A stretch of DNA of 43,853 nucleotides from Chloroflexota bacterium (GCA_013204545.1 JABMNN010000081.1:1-43853), one strand, 5' to 3'. Shown: positions 8,687-17,830, counted from the first letter of the stretch. Made by a program: numbers and translations. Notes: generated by a model not told the origin, from the letters alone.

Positions 8687-9239
8687 GCTTTCTTTCTTGT
8701 CGTGAATCAGAGGGCAACCTTAGCAGGCTGTCACCGTGAAGCCATCGGCGGTCGTCGGCGTGGCTTGAATCAGGGCAGCGTCGTATTCATCGGCTGGAAT
8801 GGTGTGGGGGGGGGGTGGGATAAGGAAGGATACACCGCTGCTCTCGCTTCCGAACTCGCTTAGTGGCAACAGACGATGTATTAGCCGGCAATCGAGATTC
8901 AACACAGTGCGATCTTGCAGGGTTCACAACAGCAACCCAACCAGAGAGAGATAGAGAGTATTTTGGTCGGTACGACAGGGCTTTTTTCCCCCCCCTCTCC
9001 CGACCAATCGTTCACGATCCGACTGCTCTAAAACCACTAGCCGATACACCACGCCAAGTTCAGCCACAGCAGCCTCGCCCCCGCAACTCTCCTACTTACG
9101 TCCCATGACAACAACTGGCGGAGCAACACTGATCGAACGAATCAACCTGAAAGGTAAAACGCAACAACGGACCGACCACAGTTCAACTTAGGCTATGATG
9201 CCGTCGTATCGGAAGAATTGAATCACCGAGGATTAGCAT
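8687..9239. other. Gene-poor stretch with homopolymer tracts and tRNA-like copy B
   Basis: Contains a run of ten G (8806-8815) and a run of six T followed by eight C (8982-8995), plus the tRNA-like repeat at 9004-9073. A short minus-strand frame (8720-8905) has a protein-like end (DGFTVTAC), but it runs through the G tract and has no good start; I treat it as a possible remnant only. Confidence 0.45.
9004..9073 (-). repeat. Degenerate tRNA-like sequence, copy B
   Basis: Direct-orientation relative of copy A. Shared blocks are CCAATCGTTCACGA, CTCTAAAAC and CCAAGTTCAGCCACAGCAGC. On the minus strand it reads GGCGTGGTG, then GGTTTTAGAGCA like a D-arm, then ATCG-TGAA-CGAT as a 4-bp hairpin. The T-arm found in copy A is missing, replaced by the T/C homopolymer tract. 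Not a functional tRNA. Confidence 0.5.
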
Positions 9240-9335
9240 ATGTATGCGCTGGATGACATCAAGCGCTCGATAGAGCAACTCGATCACCAGGAAACGGCTG
9301 CACAGTCGTTTCATCTGGCCCAATCAAGCGCCTGA
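9240..9335 (+). CDS. Tiny ORF (31 aa), possible remnant
   Basis: Starts ATG after GAGGATTAGCAT, a plausible ribosome-binding site, and encodes a charged helical peptide (MYALDDIKRSIEQLDHQ...). It stops at TGA 9333. The +2 frame immediately continues in protein-like sequence (LKIGGIEHLTVELEVM) up to the next gene, so this may be the start of a small gene broken by a frameshift. It lies 48 bases upstream of the gene at 9384. Confidence 0.35.
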   Translation: MYALDDIKRSIEQLDHQETAAQSFHLAQSSA

Positions 9336-9383
9336 AAATCGGTGGCATCGAGCATCTAACGGTCGAACTCGAGGTGATGACCT

Positions 9384-9707
9384 GTGTTGTTTAGATCAAC
9401 CAAAGCAGATGCAAAAGCCAGGCCAACAAGCTACAACGATCAAATCGACCTCGATGTAGCAAGCAACATTGAGACTGGCGAACATAAACGACGGTCAAGC
9501 AAGCCGTTCTCAAAAACAAAAACTACCCCCTCGCCAGACCTGAACGCCATATGGAACGAGCTAATGAGCATGAAAGTCGTGGTCGAAGAAGAGCATGATC
9601 GAAAGCTCCGTCGCATCGAAAGCGACTTACGCTGGACCATGACGCTAGTCGGAGCGCAGCTCATAACCATCATTGGTGCAGCAATAGCCATGCTGGCGGG
9701 GCAGTAA
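9384..9707 (+). CDS. Small protein with C-terminal membrane anchor (107 aa)
   Basis: GTG start with a strong ribosome-binding site GAGGTGAT five bases upstream. The first half is polar and basic (KRRSSKPFSKTKTT). Residues about 50-80 form a charged helix (EEEHDRKLRRIESDLRW) compatible with a coiled coil, and the last ~25 residues are a membrane helix (TLVGAQLITIIGAAIAMLAG). This is the layout of a tail-anchored protein, or of phage/plasmid-type small membrane proteins. Family unknown. Confidence 0.6.
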   Translation: MLFRSTKADAKARPTSYNDQIDLDVASNIETGEHKRRSSKPFSKTKTTPSPDLNAIWNELMSMKVVVEEEHDRKLRRIESDLRWTMTLVGAQLITIIGAAIAMLAGQ

Positions 9708-9826
9708 CGAACAGTACGGACACCTGCCAAAAGTCTTCTCGGAGCGAATACACTTCGCCGAGGTAATTTTTGACAAGTTAGTGGCGATTTTTAACGTCTA
9801 GTTTCTTTTATGGGAGTCGAATTCGG

Positions 9827-10855
9827 ATGCATATTGGGATCATGGGTGCGGGCGGTATTGGAAGTGTGGTTGGCGGACTGCTGTCGAAAGGCGGTCACGA
9901 CATCACACTGATCGACCAGTGGCCAGAGCACGTTGAGAAAATCAAAACGGACGGCTTAATCGTCGAAACCCGTGAGGGCGAATTTCTCACTCACCCGAAG
10001 GCAATTCATCTCCACGAACTCCAACTGGAAACCGTGCCGTTCGATGCTGCGTTCATCGCAGTCAAGTCGTACGACACAGAGTGGGCGACCACAATGATGT
10101 TGCGATACGTCGACCCTGACCACGGTGTATTTGTCGACTTTCAAAACGGCATCAACGACGAACGCATGGCTGCGATTGCTGGAGTCGAACGATCTTTGGC
10201 TTGCATCATCACGATCAGCGCTGCCTGCTACGAACCGGGACGAGGAATTCGAACCGACGTCAACTCTCCAGGATTCAAAATTGCTGAACACGACGGCTCC
10301 GACACCACTAGAGCACGTGAACTCGTAGAAGTTATGAACGCTGTAGAGGTCACCGAGTTTTCAAACGATCTTTGGGGTGAGCGCTGGTCGAAGCTCATGG
10401 TCAACTGCATGAACAACGCGCTGTCTGGCGTGAGCGGATTTGGAACCGCCGAAGTTCGTACTGAAGACGACACCCGCCGAATCGGCATTCAACTCGGAGC
10501 CGAAGTCGCACGAGTCGCCAAAGCCCACGGCAAGCAGCTTCATGCTGTACTCGGGCTTTCTCCAGAAGCAGTCATAGATGCTGCCGAAGGTCGCAATGTT
10601 GAAGACGTTGATGCAGCGCTTCTCGAAACAGCGCGCAAGGCAGGCTCGGGAGGCGTGCCATCGTTCGGGCAGGACGTCCGAAAGGGCCGCCGAACAGAGA
10701 TCGATTATCTCAACGGATACGTTTCCGAACTTGGACGACAAGTAAATGTTCCAACGCCATTCAACGACAAAATCGTCGAGATAGTTCACGATCTTGGAAT
10801 CAACTTCAAAGGCGAAAAACGACACGTGCAACCACTGATCGACATGCTGCCGTAG
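9827..10855 (+). CDS. Ketopantoate reductase-family dehydrogenase (PanE/ApbA)
   Basis: 342 residues with an N-terminal Rossmann nucleotide-binding motif (MHIGIMGAGGIGSVVGG), the family's GVFVDFQNGIND near residue 104 and a C-terminal helical domain containing the WSKLMVNCMNNALSG block. The reference enzyme makes pantoate from 2-dehydropantoate with NADPH. It is slightly longer than PanE and sits next to a sugar-type oxidoreductase rather than pantothenate genes, so it may act on another 2-keto acid. GGGAG ribosome-binding site. Likely in an operon with the next gene, 50 bases on. Confidence 0.88.
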   Translation: MHIGIMGAGGIGSVVGGLLSKGGHDITLIDQWPEHVEKIKTDGLIVETREGEFLTHPKAIHLHELQLETVPFDAAFIAVKSYDTEWATTMMLRYVDPDHGVFVDFQNGINDERMAAIAGVERSLACIITISAACYEPGRGIRTDVNSPGFKIAEHDGSDTTRARELVEVMNAVEVTEFSNDLWGERWSKLMVNCMNNALSGVSGFGTAEVRTEDDTRRIGIQLGAEVARVAKAHGKQLHAVLGLSPEAVIDAAEGRNVEDVDAALLETARKAGSGGVPSFGQDVRKGRRTEIDYLNGYVSELGRQVNVPTPFNDKIVEIVHDLGINFKGEKRHVQPLIDMLP

Positions 10856-10905
10856 TTCCGTTTCCATCAAAATAGTCCCAGAAAATCAGAGAGAATTTAC
10901 AGAAT

Positions 10906-12180
10906 ATGACATTCAAGATTGCATTGGTTGGCTGTGGTGGCATGGGGCGAAGGCATGCTCATGGATACATCGAGCTGCGTAAGTACTTCGATACGGTAAC
11001 GATGACGGCTGTTTGTGATGTGCATGCCGACGTGGCAGCTACGGTAGCCGATGAGATTGGCGAAGCCACAGGCAATCGGCCAGACATTTACACTGACTTC
11101 GACGAAATGCTTGCCAAGGCTGATCTCGATGGTGTGGCGATTGTTACTAGCACCCCGATGCACCATCGTTTCGCTATCAAAGCGATGAATGCCGGACTCC
11201 ATGTAATCACTGAGAAGCCGATGGGGCTAACCCTAAAAGCATGTAGGCAGATGCGTGAAGTATCGCAATCAACCGGCAAGGTCATCGCTATTGCCGAGAA
11301 CTATCGCCGCGATCCAATGAATCGACTCACCAAAGCATTGATCGAAGCAGGTGCGATTGGTACACCGTACTTCGCACTCGACATTGGTGTTGGCAGTTCG
11401 AACGGCGCAGTAATGCACAGTACTGTGTGGCGTGCCAAGAAAGAGCAAGCTGGTGGCGCTCCACTTGATGCTGGTGTTCACAACGCCGACATGCTGTTGT
11501 ATCTGCTTGGTGGGGCAAGCAGCGTTTTCGCCGAGACTGCCATCAACGAACCAACCAGAACTTTGCGACCAATGAGCGAAGTCGCTCCGGGCCTGGCGGC
11601 AATGTATGATCACCGTAAAGAAGACGGCTATTCGACTGGCGATACGGTCGAGCAGACCGCCGTCGATACTGCGTTTGGTGTCATTCGGTTTAAGTCAGGT
11701 GCTATTGGGCAACTTCTGATGACTGATACGTCGCATGGCCAATCGCTTGGCGTATCGACCGTCTCAGGCAGCAAAGGAACTCTTTTTCGACCACGAAGTA
11801 GATCCGGCGAATCACCACGAATCGTACGTAATGATGAGACAGAAATCGTCGGCGATGCGTTACTAGAACTGGTACCAGATTTTGAACTGGACGAGACCAC
11901 GTCGACGCTTTGGAACGGCGCTCGCCGGATCAGTTCATACGACATGACTTTTCGTGACATCGATTCAAAGATTCTGGCGTACGAGTATCTTGACATGGTT
12001 CGGGCTGCCGAATCGAATGGGCAACCAGAGGTCGGCCCCCAAGAAGGTATGGATGCTTTAGCACTCGCATACGCCTTGATGGAATCGGGTGCAAGTGGAT
12101 TACCAGTAACGGTCGAAGATGTCGCTGAAGGCCGTATATCGGCATTCCAGACCGAGATCGATGCAGAGATGGGTATATAG
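10906..12180 (+). CDS. Gfo/Idh/MocA-family oxidoreductase
   Basis: 424 residues. N-terminal NAD(P) motif ALVGCGGMGRRHAHGY, the family's lysine motif ITEKPMGL (about 100-107), and a C-terminal alpha/beta domain with GGAPLDAGVHNADMLLYLLGG holding the usual DxGxH residues. Members oxidise or isomerise sugars, inositols or related polyols. It follows the PanE-like gene in the same direction, which suggests a short catabolic operon. The substrate cannot be set from sequence. Confidence 0.93.
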   Translation: MTFKIALVGCGGMGRRHAHGYIELRKYFDTVTMTAVCDVHADVAATVADEIGEATGNRPDIYTDFDEMLAKADLDGVAIVTSTPMHHRFAIKAMNAGLHVITEKPMGLTLKACRQMREVSQSTGKVIAIAENYRRDPMNRLTKALIEAGAIGTPYFALDIGVGSSNGAVMHSTVWRAKKEQAGGAPLDAGVHNADMLLYLLGGASSVFAETAINEPTRTLRPMSEVAPGLAAMYDHRKEDGYSTGDTVEQTAVDTAFGVIRFKSGAIGQLLMTDTSHGQSLGVSTVSGSKGTLFRPRSRSGESPRIVRNDETEIVGDALLELVPDFELDETTSTLWNGARRISSYDMTFRDIDSKILAYEYLDMVRAAESNGQPEVGPQEGMDALALAYALMESGASGLPVTVEDVAEGRISAFQTEIDAEMGI

Positions 12181-12393
12181 CAATAGGGCCGGTCGACCTC
12201 CACCTTCTGGAGAGAGTTAGAGTGGACGTCAGGTCACAGGACGAACAAACTGGAGCTCAAAATCATTAGAGTCTGCCGTCTGTTCGACCCACACAAAATG
12301 ACCGGCTCCAGACATGCTCGCAATCCCTTCCTATGAGGGATGAAGGACGTATTAAGCAGGCCATAAGTTAACGGGCTGACTGGAGATATTAAG
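12181..12393. other. Intergenic region with small hairpin
   Basis: About 210 bases. Holds a 6-bp hairpin ATCCCT-N7-AGGGAT at 12323-12341 and a GGAGATAT ribosome-binding site for the next gene. Nothing else supported. Confidence 0.4.
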
Positions 12394-12831
12394 TTGATCA
12401 GACGTGCAATCAAGTTCGGGCTCGTCGTTATTGTGGCCGTATTCGTTGTTATTCAGGCAATTCCATACGGTCATGCAAGTAGCAATCCACCGGTAACAGC
12501 TGAGCCAGAATGGGACATCCCTGCCACTCGGGATCTCGTCGCTCGGGCATGCTTCGACTGCCATTCGAACGAAACTCACTGGTCGTGGTATACGAAAGTC
12601 GCCCCTGTTTCGTGGTGGACCCAAAATCACGTCGATGAAGGTCGGGAAAAACTCAACTTCTCTGAGTGGTCATGGGCGTACAGAGAAATTGACGAAATCG
12701 CCGAATCGGTTAGGGAAGGTGAAATGCCACCGTACTACTACACCATGCTTCCACGATCAAGAAATCTCAATGATCAAGAACATCAGGACTTGATACGCGG
12801 ACTCACGGCGACGTTCAACAAGCGGCGATAA
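12394..12831 (+). CDS. Haem-binding domain protein (single CxxCH)
   Basis: 145 residues; TTG start preceded by GGAGATAT eight bases away. An N-terminal membrane helix (about 8-25, probably an uncleaved anchor or signal) leads to a periplasmic domain with one c-type haem motif CFDCH (Cys53, Cys56, His57), the conserved WSWYTKVAPVSWW block, and MPP at about 111 with a likely distal Met ligand. This matches the haem-binding domain family (Haem_bd, PF14376 type). It probably works in electron transfer or haem sensing. It stands alone before a strong hairpin. Confidence 0.88.
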   Translation: MIRRAIKFGLVVIVAVFVVIQAIPYGHASSNPPVTAEPEWDIPATRDLVARACFDCHSNETHWSWYTKVAPVSWWTQNHVDEGREKLNFSEWSWAYREIDEIAESVREGEMPPYYYTMLPRSRNLNDQEHQDLIRGLTATFNKRR

Positions 12832-12843
12832 GACTCAATAGAA

Positions 12844-12890
12844 TTCAAGGGCTCTCACCCTCTCTTCAAGAGAGGGTGAGAGCCCTTGAA
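12844..12890. terminator. Very strong perfect hairpin between convergent genes
   Basis: A perfect 21-bp stem (arms 12844-12864 and 12870-12890, starting TTCAAGGGCTCTCACC) around a 5-base loop TTCAA. It lies between the convergent genes ending at 12831 and 12969 and could block transcription both ways. There is no T-tract, so it differs from a standard intrinsic terminator. It could also be a dispersed palindromic repeat unit. Confidence 0.7.
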
Positions 12891-12968
12891 TGAGCAACAT
12901 CAAATTCGTCAAAGACGATTCTGCCATCCTCATAACTCCCTTTCTTGAGGGGAGAAGAACTCGGACAA

Positions 12969-13904
12969 CTAGGTAGTCGTTGGTGGGATAACCAGAACGG
13001 GTCGGTGAGCGGATCGAATCGCTTTGTCAGTTACGCTTCCAATTATCCAGCGTTTGATTCCACCGGCACCATGAGTTGCCATCACTATGATGCTTCCCTC
13101 GGTTGAGGCTGCTTCGTTGACAATCTGTATCGACGGATTTCCAACGTGAACCTGCGCACGTGCTTTCAGTCCCGCTGCTTCGGCGTTCTCAACGAATTTT
13201 TGTAGGTACTTCGTTGCGTTTTCTTCTTCCAGTTTGGTATCTAGATGTTCGGCGTAATGAACCGCACCGTATCCAACTCCACCCATGTCCATGCCGTATA
13301 TCGGTAATTTGATGACTTCGGTGAATACCAATATTGCGCCTGTTGCGCGAGCGAGTTCTGTAGCCGGAAGTACTGCCGTTTCAGATAACGTCGAGCCATC
13401 TAGAGGGACAACGATGTGTCGTACAAAGCCTGAACCTAGACTGTCATCAGTGAGATCTTCTGGTTGAAGAATCAACAATGGAATGGACGTCGAATGAAGG
13501 ACTCTGTCGGTCACGCTGCCCAGAATGCCTCGTGCTAGCGCTGATTCCCGGCGTGTCGACATCGCTATCAGGTCGACGCCCAATTCTTGGGCCTCAGTAA
13601 CGATCGATTCAGCAGCTGTTCCAGCGACAACACGTATGTCGATTGAGACACCTGTCGCACGAAGATCAACAGCTTCAACTTCAAGATCAGCTTTCACCTT
13701 TGTGATGACTTGGTCCACTGGACTCGCTGCGGCCGGAGGCCCATCACTTCGTGCGCTCGCTTCGGCAATTCGAATGTCTTCAGTGTCGACAACCGACAGA
13801 AGTGTCAAATCAGACTTGGTCGCTTTTGCGAGTCCAACTGCCCATCGAAGAATCGTGCGAGATTCCTCAGAACTATCAACTGGAACGAGAATTTTTCTGA
13901 ACAT
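12969..13904 (-). CDS. Tandem-domain universal stress protein (UspA)
   Basis: 311 residues with two Usp domains. The first opens FRKILVPVDSSEESRTIL and lacks a clean ATP-binding G-x2-G-x9-G pattern (STRRESALARGILGSVTD). The second opens HIVVPLDGSTLSETAV and has the intact form GAGGIKRWIIGSVTD near its end. So only the C-terminal domain is predicted to bind ATP well. An excellent ribosome-binding site (AAGGAGGT) precedes the ATG, which suggests high translation. A stand-alone gene; its stress role is inferred from the family. Confidence 0.92.
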   Translation of the reverse strand: MFRKILVPVDSSEESRTILRWAVGLAKATKSDLTLLSVVDTEDIRIAEASARSDGPPAAASPVDQVITKVKADLEVEAVDLRATGVSIDIRVVAGTAAESIVTEAQELGVDLIAMSTRRESALARGILGSVTDRVLHSTSIPLLILQPEDLTDDSLGSGFVRHIVVPLDGSTLSETAVLPATELARATGAILVFTEVIKLPIYGMDMGGVGYGAVHYAEHLDTKLEEENATKYLQKFVENAEAAGLKARAQVHVGNPSIQIVNEAASTEGSIIVMATHGAGGIKRWIIGSVTDKAIRSAHRPVLVIPPTTT

Positions 13905-14080
13905 TCCATACCTCCTTACATGCGAGTGAAATCACCCGACAGCCCTTGTAACGATTACATTATCCGATACGGACGTGAGATTCGAGCGTGGAATGGGCGA
14001 CTGAACATGAGAGGCTTATGTGAATAAATGCACAATGGGTGCGTATTCACCTAAATAACGGGGGCATTTTCGATGGAGAT

Positions 14081-14998
14081 TTAGTCTGGAGAAGTTGAGT
14101 CTGCGTATGTGGATTTCAGCTTCTCGAACTCTTCATTGGTTAGTGTACCGTCAAGTGCAGCGACGTTTGCTTCGAGATGGGCGATACTCGATGTGCCTGA
14201 AATCACCGTGGTGACTTCAGATGGCTCAGCAGCGAACTGGTAACCCTTACGAATTAGTTCAGCAGGGTCGCCCATTGAAAGCCAGTCGAGCGCGTTCGCT
14301 CCATCGTTATCACCCCACTCGGTCATGCGTTCATTCAGCTTTTCAGGTCGAGTTAGCGTTAGGCGGACTGGAGCCATGTTCAACACGCCAGTTCCTGAAG
14401 AACCTGCTATTGGCAAAGCGCGTTTTGCTGCCCACTGATTCATGATGCCGTACTTAAGCATCACTGAATCCCAAACCTCTGGGTGCCTTTCCATTGAGAT
14501 AGACATACCTTCGTGTTTAGGGTCCATCGTTAGCATTTCAGTAACGCCGAGAAAGCGCGTTTTACCTTGATCCTTGAGTTGTTGCATAACGGGAATGTAA
14601 ATGTCGGCAACCTGATCGTACTGTTCAGGCAACATACCGTGGATTTGAAAGATATCTACGTAATCGGTTTGTAGCCGTTCGAGGCTCTGGTCGAGTGACT
14701 TAACGATCACGTTAGGATCCGTTACTAGGCCATCCGCCAATCGATACGTCCATTTAGTGGCGATCAGATAAGAGTCTCGGTCGTGCCCAGTTAACGCTCG
14801 ACCAAGCATCGCTTCCGATGCACCGTAACCCTCGGCCGTATCGAACAGATTGACACCCAGTTCGAGAGCTCGACTTACCAGTGCTGTGCGGCCACCGTCG
14901 TCTACGCCTGTTGCCTGACCGAACTTTGACGGCCCACCGGTTCCGTAGCTAAGAAGTGAAACATCTACGCCGGTGTTGCCTAGTTTTCTGTACTGCAA
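14081..14998 (-). CDS. Aldo/keto reductase
   Basis: 305 residues. The catalytic tetrad is visible: Asp53 and Tyr58 in LFDTAEGYGASEAMLG, Lys82 in IATKWTY, and His120 in DIFQIHG. A C-terminal NAD(P)H-binding block carries AEPSEVTTVISGTSS. The family reduces aldehydes and ketones with NADPH. It lies 16 bases downstream of the alcohol dehydrogenase on the same strand, so the two are probably co-transcribed and may act on the same carbonyl/alcohol substrate. Confidence 0.94.
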   Translation of the reverse strand: MQYRKLGNTGVDVSLLSYGTGGPSKFGQATGVDDGGRTALVSRALELGVNLFDTAEGYGASEAMLGRALTGHDRDSYLIATKWTYRLADGLVTDPNVIVKSLDQSLERLQTDYVDIFQIHGMLPEQYDQVADIYIPVMQQLKDQGKTRFLGVTEMLTMDPKHEGMSISMERHPEVWDSVMLKYGIMNQWAAKRALPIAGSSGTGVLNMAPVRLTLTRPEKLNERMTEWGDNDGANALDWLSMGDPAELIRKGYQFAAEPSEVTTVISGTSSIAHLEANVAALDGTLTNEEFEKLKSTYADSTSPD

Positions 14999-15014
14999 TG
15001 GTTATGAAGTTCTC

Positions 15015-16064
15015 TTAGTATTCGAGGATTGCGCGGCCTAGTATTTTGCCACTCTGTAAGTCGTCGCAGGCTTCGTTGATATCGTCGAGTTTGTATCGCT
15101 TGGTTACCAACTTATCGAGCGGAAACTTGCCCTCTTTATAGAGGCGAAGATACATATTGAAATCTTTGTCAGGGTAGGTCGCACCGAGCGAGCCGCGGTA
15201 TTGTCGTTGATGGAACATGAAGTGACCCGGCCATACGGTCATTTCGGGTCCTGGCATTCCGATAAGTACCGCCATTCCGCCAAGATTGTCGGCTCCGGAA
15301 CCACCGCTTCTGGTTACAGGAAGAATCTGTTCATTTGTGATGCGAAGTCCTATGGCATCGAAGGCGTAATCAACGCCTCCATTGGTTATCTCGATAATTG
15401 CGGCGATTGGGTCGACCTTGCTTGAGTTGACCGTGTGCGTCGCTCCGAACTGCTTTGCAAACTTGAGTTTTTCATCGTCGATATCAACGGCGATGATCGG
15501 GTATGCCTGAAGTACAGCTGCCATCTGAATCGCTGACAGGCCGACACCACCAACGCCGAACACCGCTACTGATTCTTCCGGTCGAACTTTGGCGGTGTGG
15601 GTTACCGCTCCTGCGCCCGTGAGTACTGCGCAGCCAACGATAGATGAAAGATCACGTGGTGCGTCGTCATCGACCTTGACTGCATAACCTCCCCACACTA
15701 TGGCGTCTTCGCCCCACGTGTAAGTGGGGCCTTCTAGTGGCTCTTCATTCCACGTAACTCCGCCCGCAGGCGCTCGCCATCGGCCCTGAATCGGGTCTCG
15801 TGGAACCCATGTGACAATCGCTGCGTCACCTTCTTTGAGATGCGTAATGCCTGATCCGACCTGCGTTACAACGCCAAACCCTTCGTGTCCCAGAAGACTC
15901 GGTGTTGGACTTTCAGGATTGTGCATCTGGTGTAGTTGAGAATGGCAAACGCCGCTTGAATAGAGCTTAACGACGACCTGATCGGCCTGAGGGTCAGGAA
16001 TGTTGACCTCATCGATTACAAGTTTTTTGCCATGACCGACATGAATAGCGGCTCTGCTTTTCAT
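15015..16064 (-). CDS. Zinc-type medium-chain alcohol dehydrogenase lacking structural-zinc cysteines
   Basis: 349 residues. Catalytic-zinc ligands are visible (GVCHSQLH with Cys40; GHEGFGVV with His60/Glu61; a later Cys in IVGCAVLTGAGAV), as is the cofactor motif VFGVGGVGLSAIQMA. The lobe that normally holds four structural-zinc cysteines reads WVPRDPIQGRWRAPAGG and contains none, so this is a structural-zinc-free variant. Related NAD(P)-dependent enzymes oxidise diverse alcohols. First gene of a two-gene operon with the aldo/keto reductase. Confidence 0.93.
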   Translation of the reverse strand: MKSRAAIHVGHGKKLVIDEVNIPDPQADQVVVKLYSSGVCHSQLHQMHNPESPTPSLLGHEGFGVVTQVGSGITHLKEGDAAIVTWVPRDPIQGRWRAPAGGVTWNEEPLEGPTYTWGEDAIVWGGYAVKVDDDAPRDLSSIVGCAVLTGAGAVTHTAKVRPEESVAVFGVGGVGLSAIQMAAVLQAYPIIAVDIDDEKLKFAKQFGATHTVNSSKVDPIAAIIEITNGGVDYAFDAIGLRITNEQILPVTRSGGSGADNLGGMAVLIGMPGPEMTVWPGHFMFHQRQYRGSLGATYPDKDFNMYLRLYKEGKFPLDKLVTKRYKLDDINEACDDLQSGKILGRAILEY

Positions 16065-16323
16065 CGTTGTCTGTTCCTCTGCCGGGGCATTATTGCCCGG
16101 CTAGCTAACTTGTTCGTACCAACCAGAAGGGGGCGAACAGATCGCCAGTTTAGCATCGGCTGGAGCGAGGGCGGAGGCGGTCACAGTTCAATTACGTGGG
16201 CAACTCAGCCAAAACCGATGCTGTTGAATGTCGAAACCAAATCGAGCCTGACGCTACACTGATTTATTCGTCGATAGCCAATTTACTCAGTAGCCTCGCC
16301 TGAACCCTTTGTTCTCACCCCCT

Positions 16324-17172
16324 ATGATCGATCTTTTTCCGCTTGACGCGTCTCCGTGGCAACTGGTCATCCTCGGCGGATTCACATTTGTGATGGGCTT
16401 CATTGCCGGGATGGTTGGAGTTGCACTCGGAGCAGTCCGGCTTCCTGTGATGTTGGCAATGGGGTTTAATCCGGTGATTGCCGCGGGAACGAATCTCGGA
16501 GTCACGATTCTTTCCGGAACCGCAGCTTCATGGCCGCACTGGAGGGAGGGCAGAGTGGTTGCCCGAGTAGTGCTGGTGATTGGTTTACCGACGATCATAG
16601 GTTCTTTGCTAGGCGGGCTGTTTGCCGACGAAGTTATAGTGTGGATGTTGCTGTCGTTGATTGCATCGCTTACTGCGCTCTCGTCAGCAATCTCATTTTG
16701 GCAATGGTGGGCTGGATACCGGAGATCTCGACAATCAAATGGCACTCATCCGGCGGCTGCCAACGTTGGATCGAGCAGTGGGGTCAATCTGAACCCACAG
16801 AACCAGGCACTCTATGGCGGGATTGGTTTGGTTATAGGAATAATCGGCGGGGCTGGTGGCCTCGTCATGGCCGTGCTGAGATTTCCGATATTGATCAATG
16901 TTATTCGGATGGACCCTCGTCGTGCGGCGGGAACCAATAATGTCATCGGAGTTCTCGCCGGTATATTCGGATTCATCGGTCACGCCGTCAACATGAACTT
17001 CGATATTTCAGTATTAGCCGTCATGGGGATCACCGGCATGATCGGTAGTTTCTTTGGTGCCAGACTGACAGGCCGAGTGAGCGTTGTCACGATGAGATTG
17101 ATTATCGCGTTCTTACTAGCGGCATCAACACCGATAGTTGTGGTGAGAGTTTTATCGGAGTACCCGAACTAA
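16324..17172 (+). CDS. TauE/SafE-type sulfite exporter-family permease
   Basis: About 282 residues from ATG 16324 (a TTG at 16309 is an alternative). Eight or so hydrophobic helices in two homologous halves, each with the family glycine-rich motif: FVMGFIAGMVGVALGAVRLP in the first half and GIIGGAGGLVMAVLRFP in the second, then RAAGTNNVIGVLAG. The TSUP family exports sulfite, sulfonates or other organic anions across the inner membrane. Substrate unknown. Divergent from the dehydrogenase operon. Confidence 0.9.
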   Translation: MIDLFPLDASPWQLVILGGFTFVMGFIAGMVGVALGAVRLPVMLAMGFNPVIAAGTNLGVTILSGTAASWPHWREGRVVARVVLVIGLPTIIGSLLGGLFADEVIVWMLLSLIASLTALSSAISFWQWWAGYRRSRQSNGTHPAAANVGSSSGVNLNPQNQALYGGIGLVIGIIGGAGGLVMAVLRFPILINVIRMDPRRAAGTNNVIGVLAGIFGFIGHAVNMNFDISVLAVMGITGMIGSFFGARLTGRVSVVTMRLIIAFLLAASTPIVVVRVLSEYPN

Positions 17173-17242
17173 TTCAGTGTGTTTTAGCGGATTGAGTTGT
17201 GACCGATAATTTTGTCGCTAGGTTTTAGTAAGCCAACGATTG

Positions 17243-17746
17243 CTACTGGCAGTCTAGGTCTTCGAAAATTGACATCGGGTCCTCGGCGGCGGGCTCTGGA
17301 CTGCCGGTAACATCGGTAATTTGACTCGACTTGATTAGCAGCTTCAGTTGTTCTGGAGGAATATTCATGAAGGCTGCGACATCGTCGAGTGGTAGCGATA
17401 TAACTGATGCTGCATTCAAGCAACCCAAAATCGAGGAAATCTCGCTCGTTGTTAGGGGATCAGCGAATTCACTGTTCTGACCCTAAAGAATTGTCCGTTC
17501 TGTTCCTACAATTGAGCCGACTAAGCAAGCAAGCTCAGAGGATGGAAGGTTCGAGAGAAATTCCACAGAACTTAGATCTTGCTCTGGCCCTGATTCGAAG
17601 CTACCGGTTGGTGCAGGGGCTGGTGTTGGGGTCACTGGGCTGGTAGGTTCAGGCGCGGGCGTGGGAATTGGCGTGCTTATGGCTACTGTTGCCGTCGGAA
17701 ATGTGTGAACAGTTGCCGGTTGGCTCGACCCACCGGTGCCACACAC
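17243..17746 (-). pseudogene. Broken lipoprotein paralogue with in-frame TAG
   Basis: Two pieces lie in one frame, separated only by TAG at 17483-17485. Upstream: a Thr/Pro-rich linker (TPIPTPAPEPTSPVTPTPAP) and FLSNLPSSELACLVGSIVGTE. Downstream: LTTSEISSILGCL and an acidic end. Its neighbour at 17894 has the same order: Pro/Thr linker, FFNALPADEASCAADTLGGRE, LTTSEAEALDNCL. So this is a paralogue. The upstream end has no ATG-led signal peptide (the frame begins GTG-TGT), which supports decay rather than recoding. Original role unknown. Confidence 0.7.
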
Positions 17747-17830
17747 TTCGATCTTTTAAGGCTATGACTGATGTGGGTTTGAGGATGCTGGTTTTCAGGA
17801 TTATTACGTGAAGGATTTCAGCGTTAACGC

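Noticed and set aside
8863..9108. Plus-strand open frame of 81 codons through the T/C tract and tRNA-like repeat
   Set aside because: No ribosome-binding site, odd composition, and it reads through a degenerate repeat.
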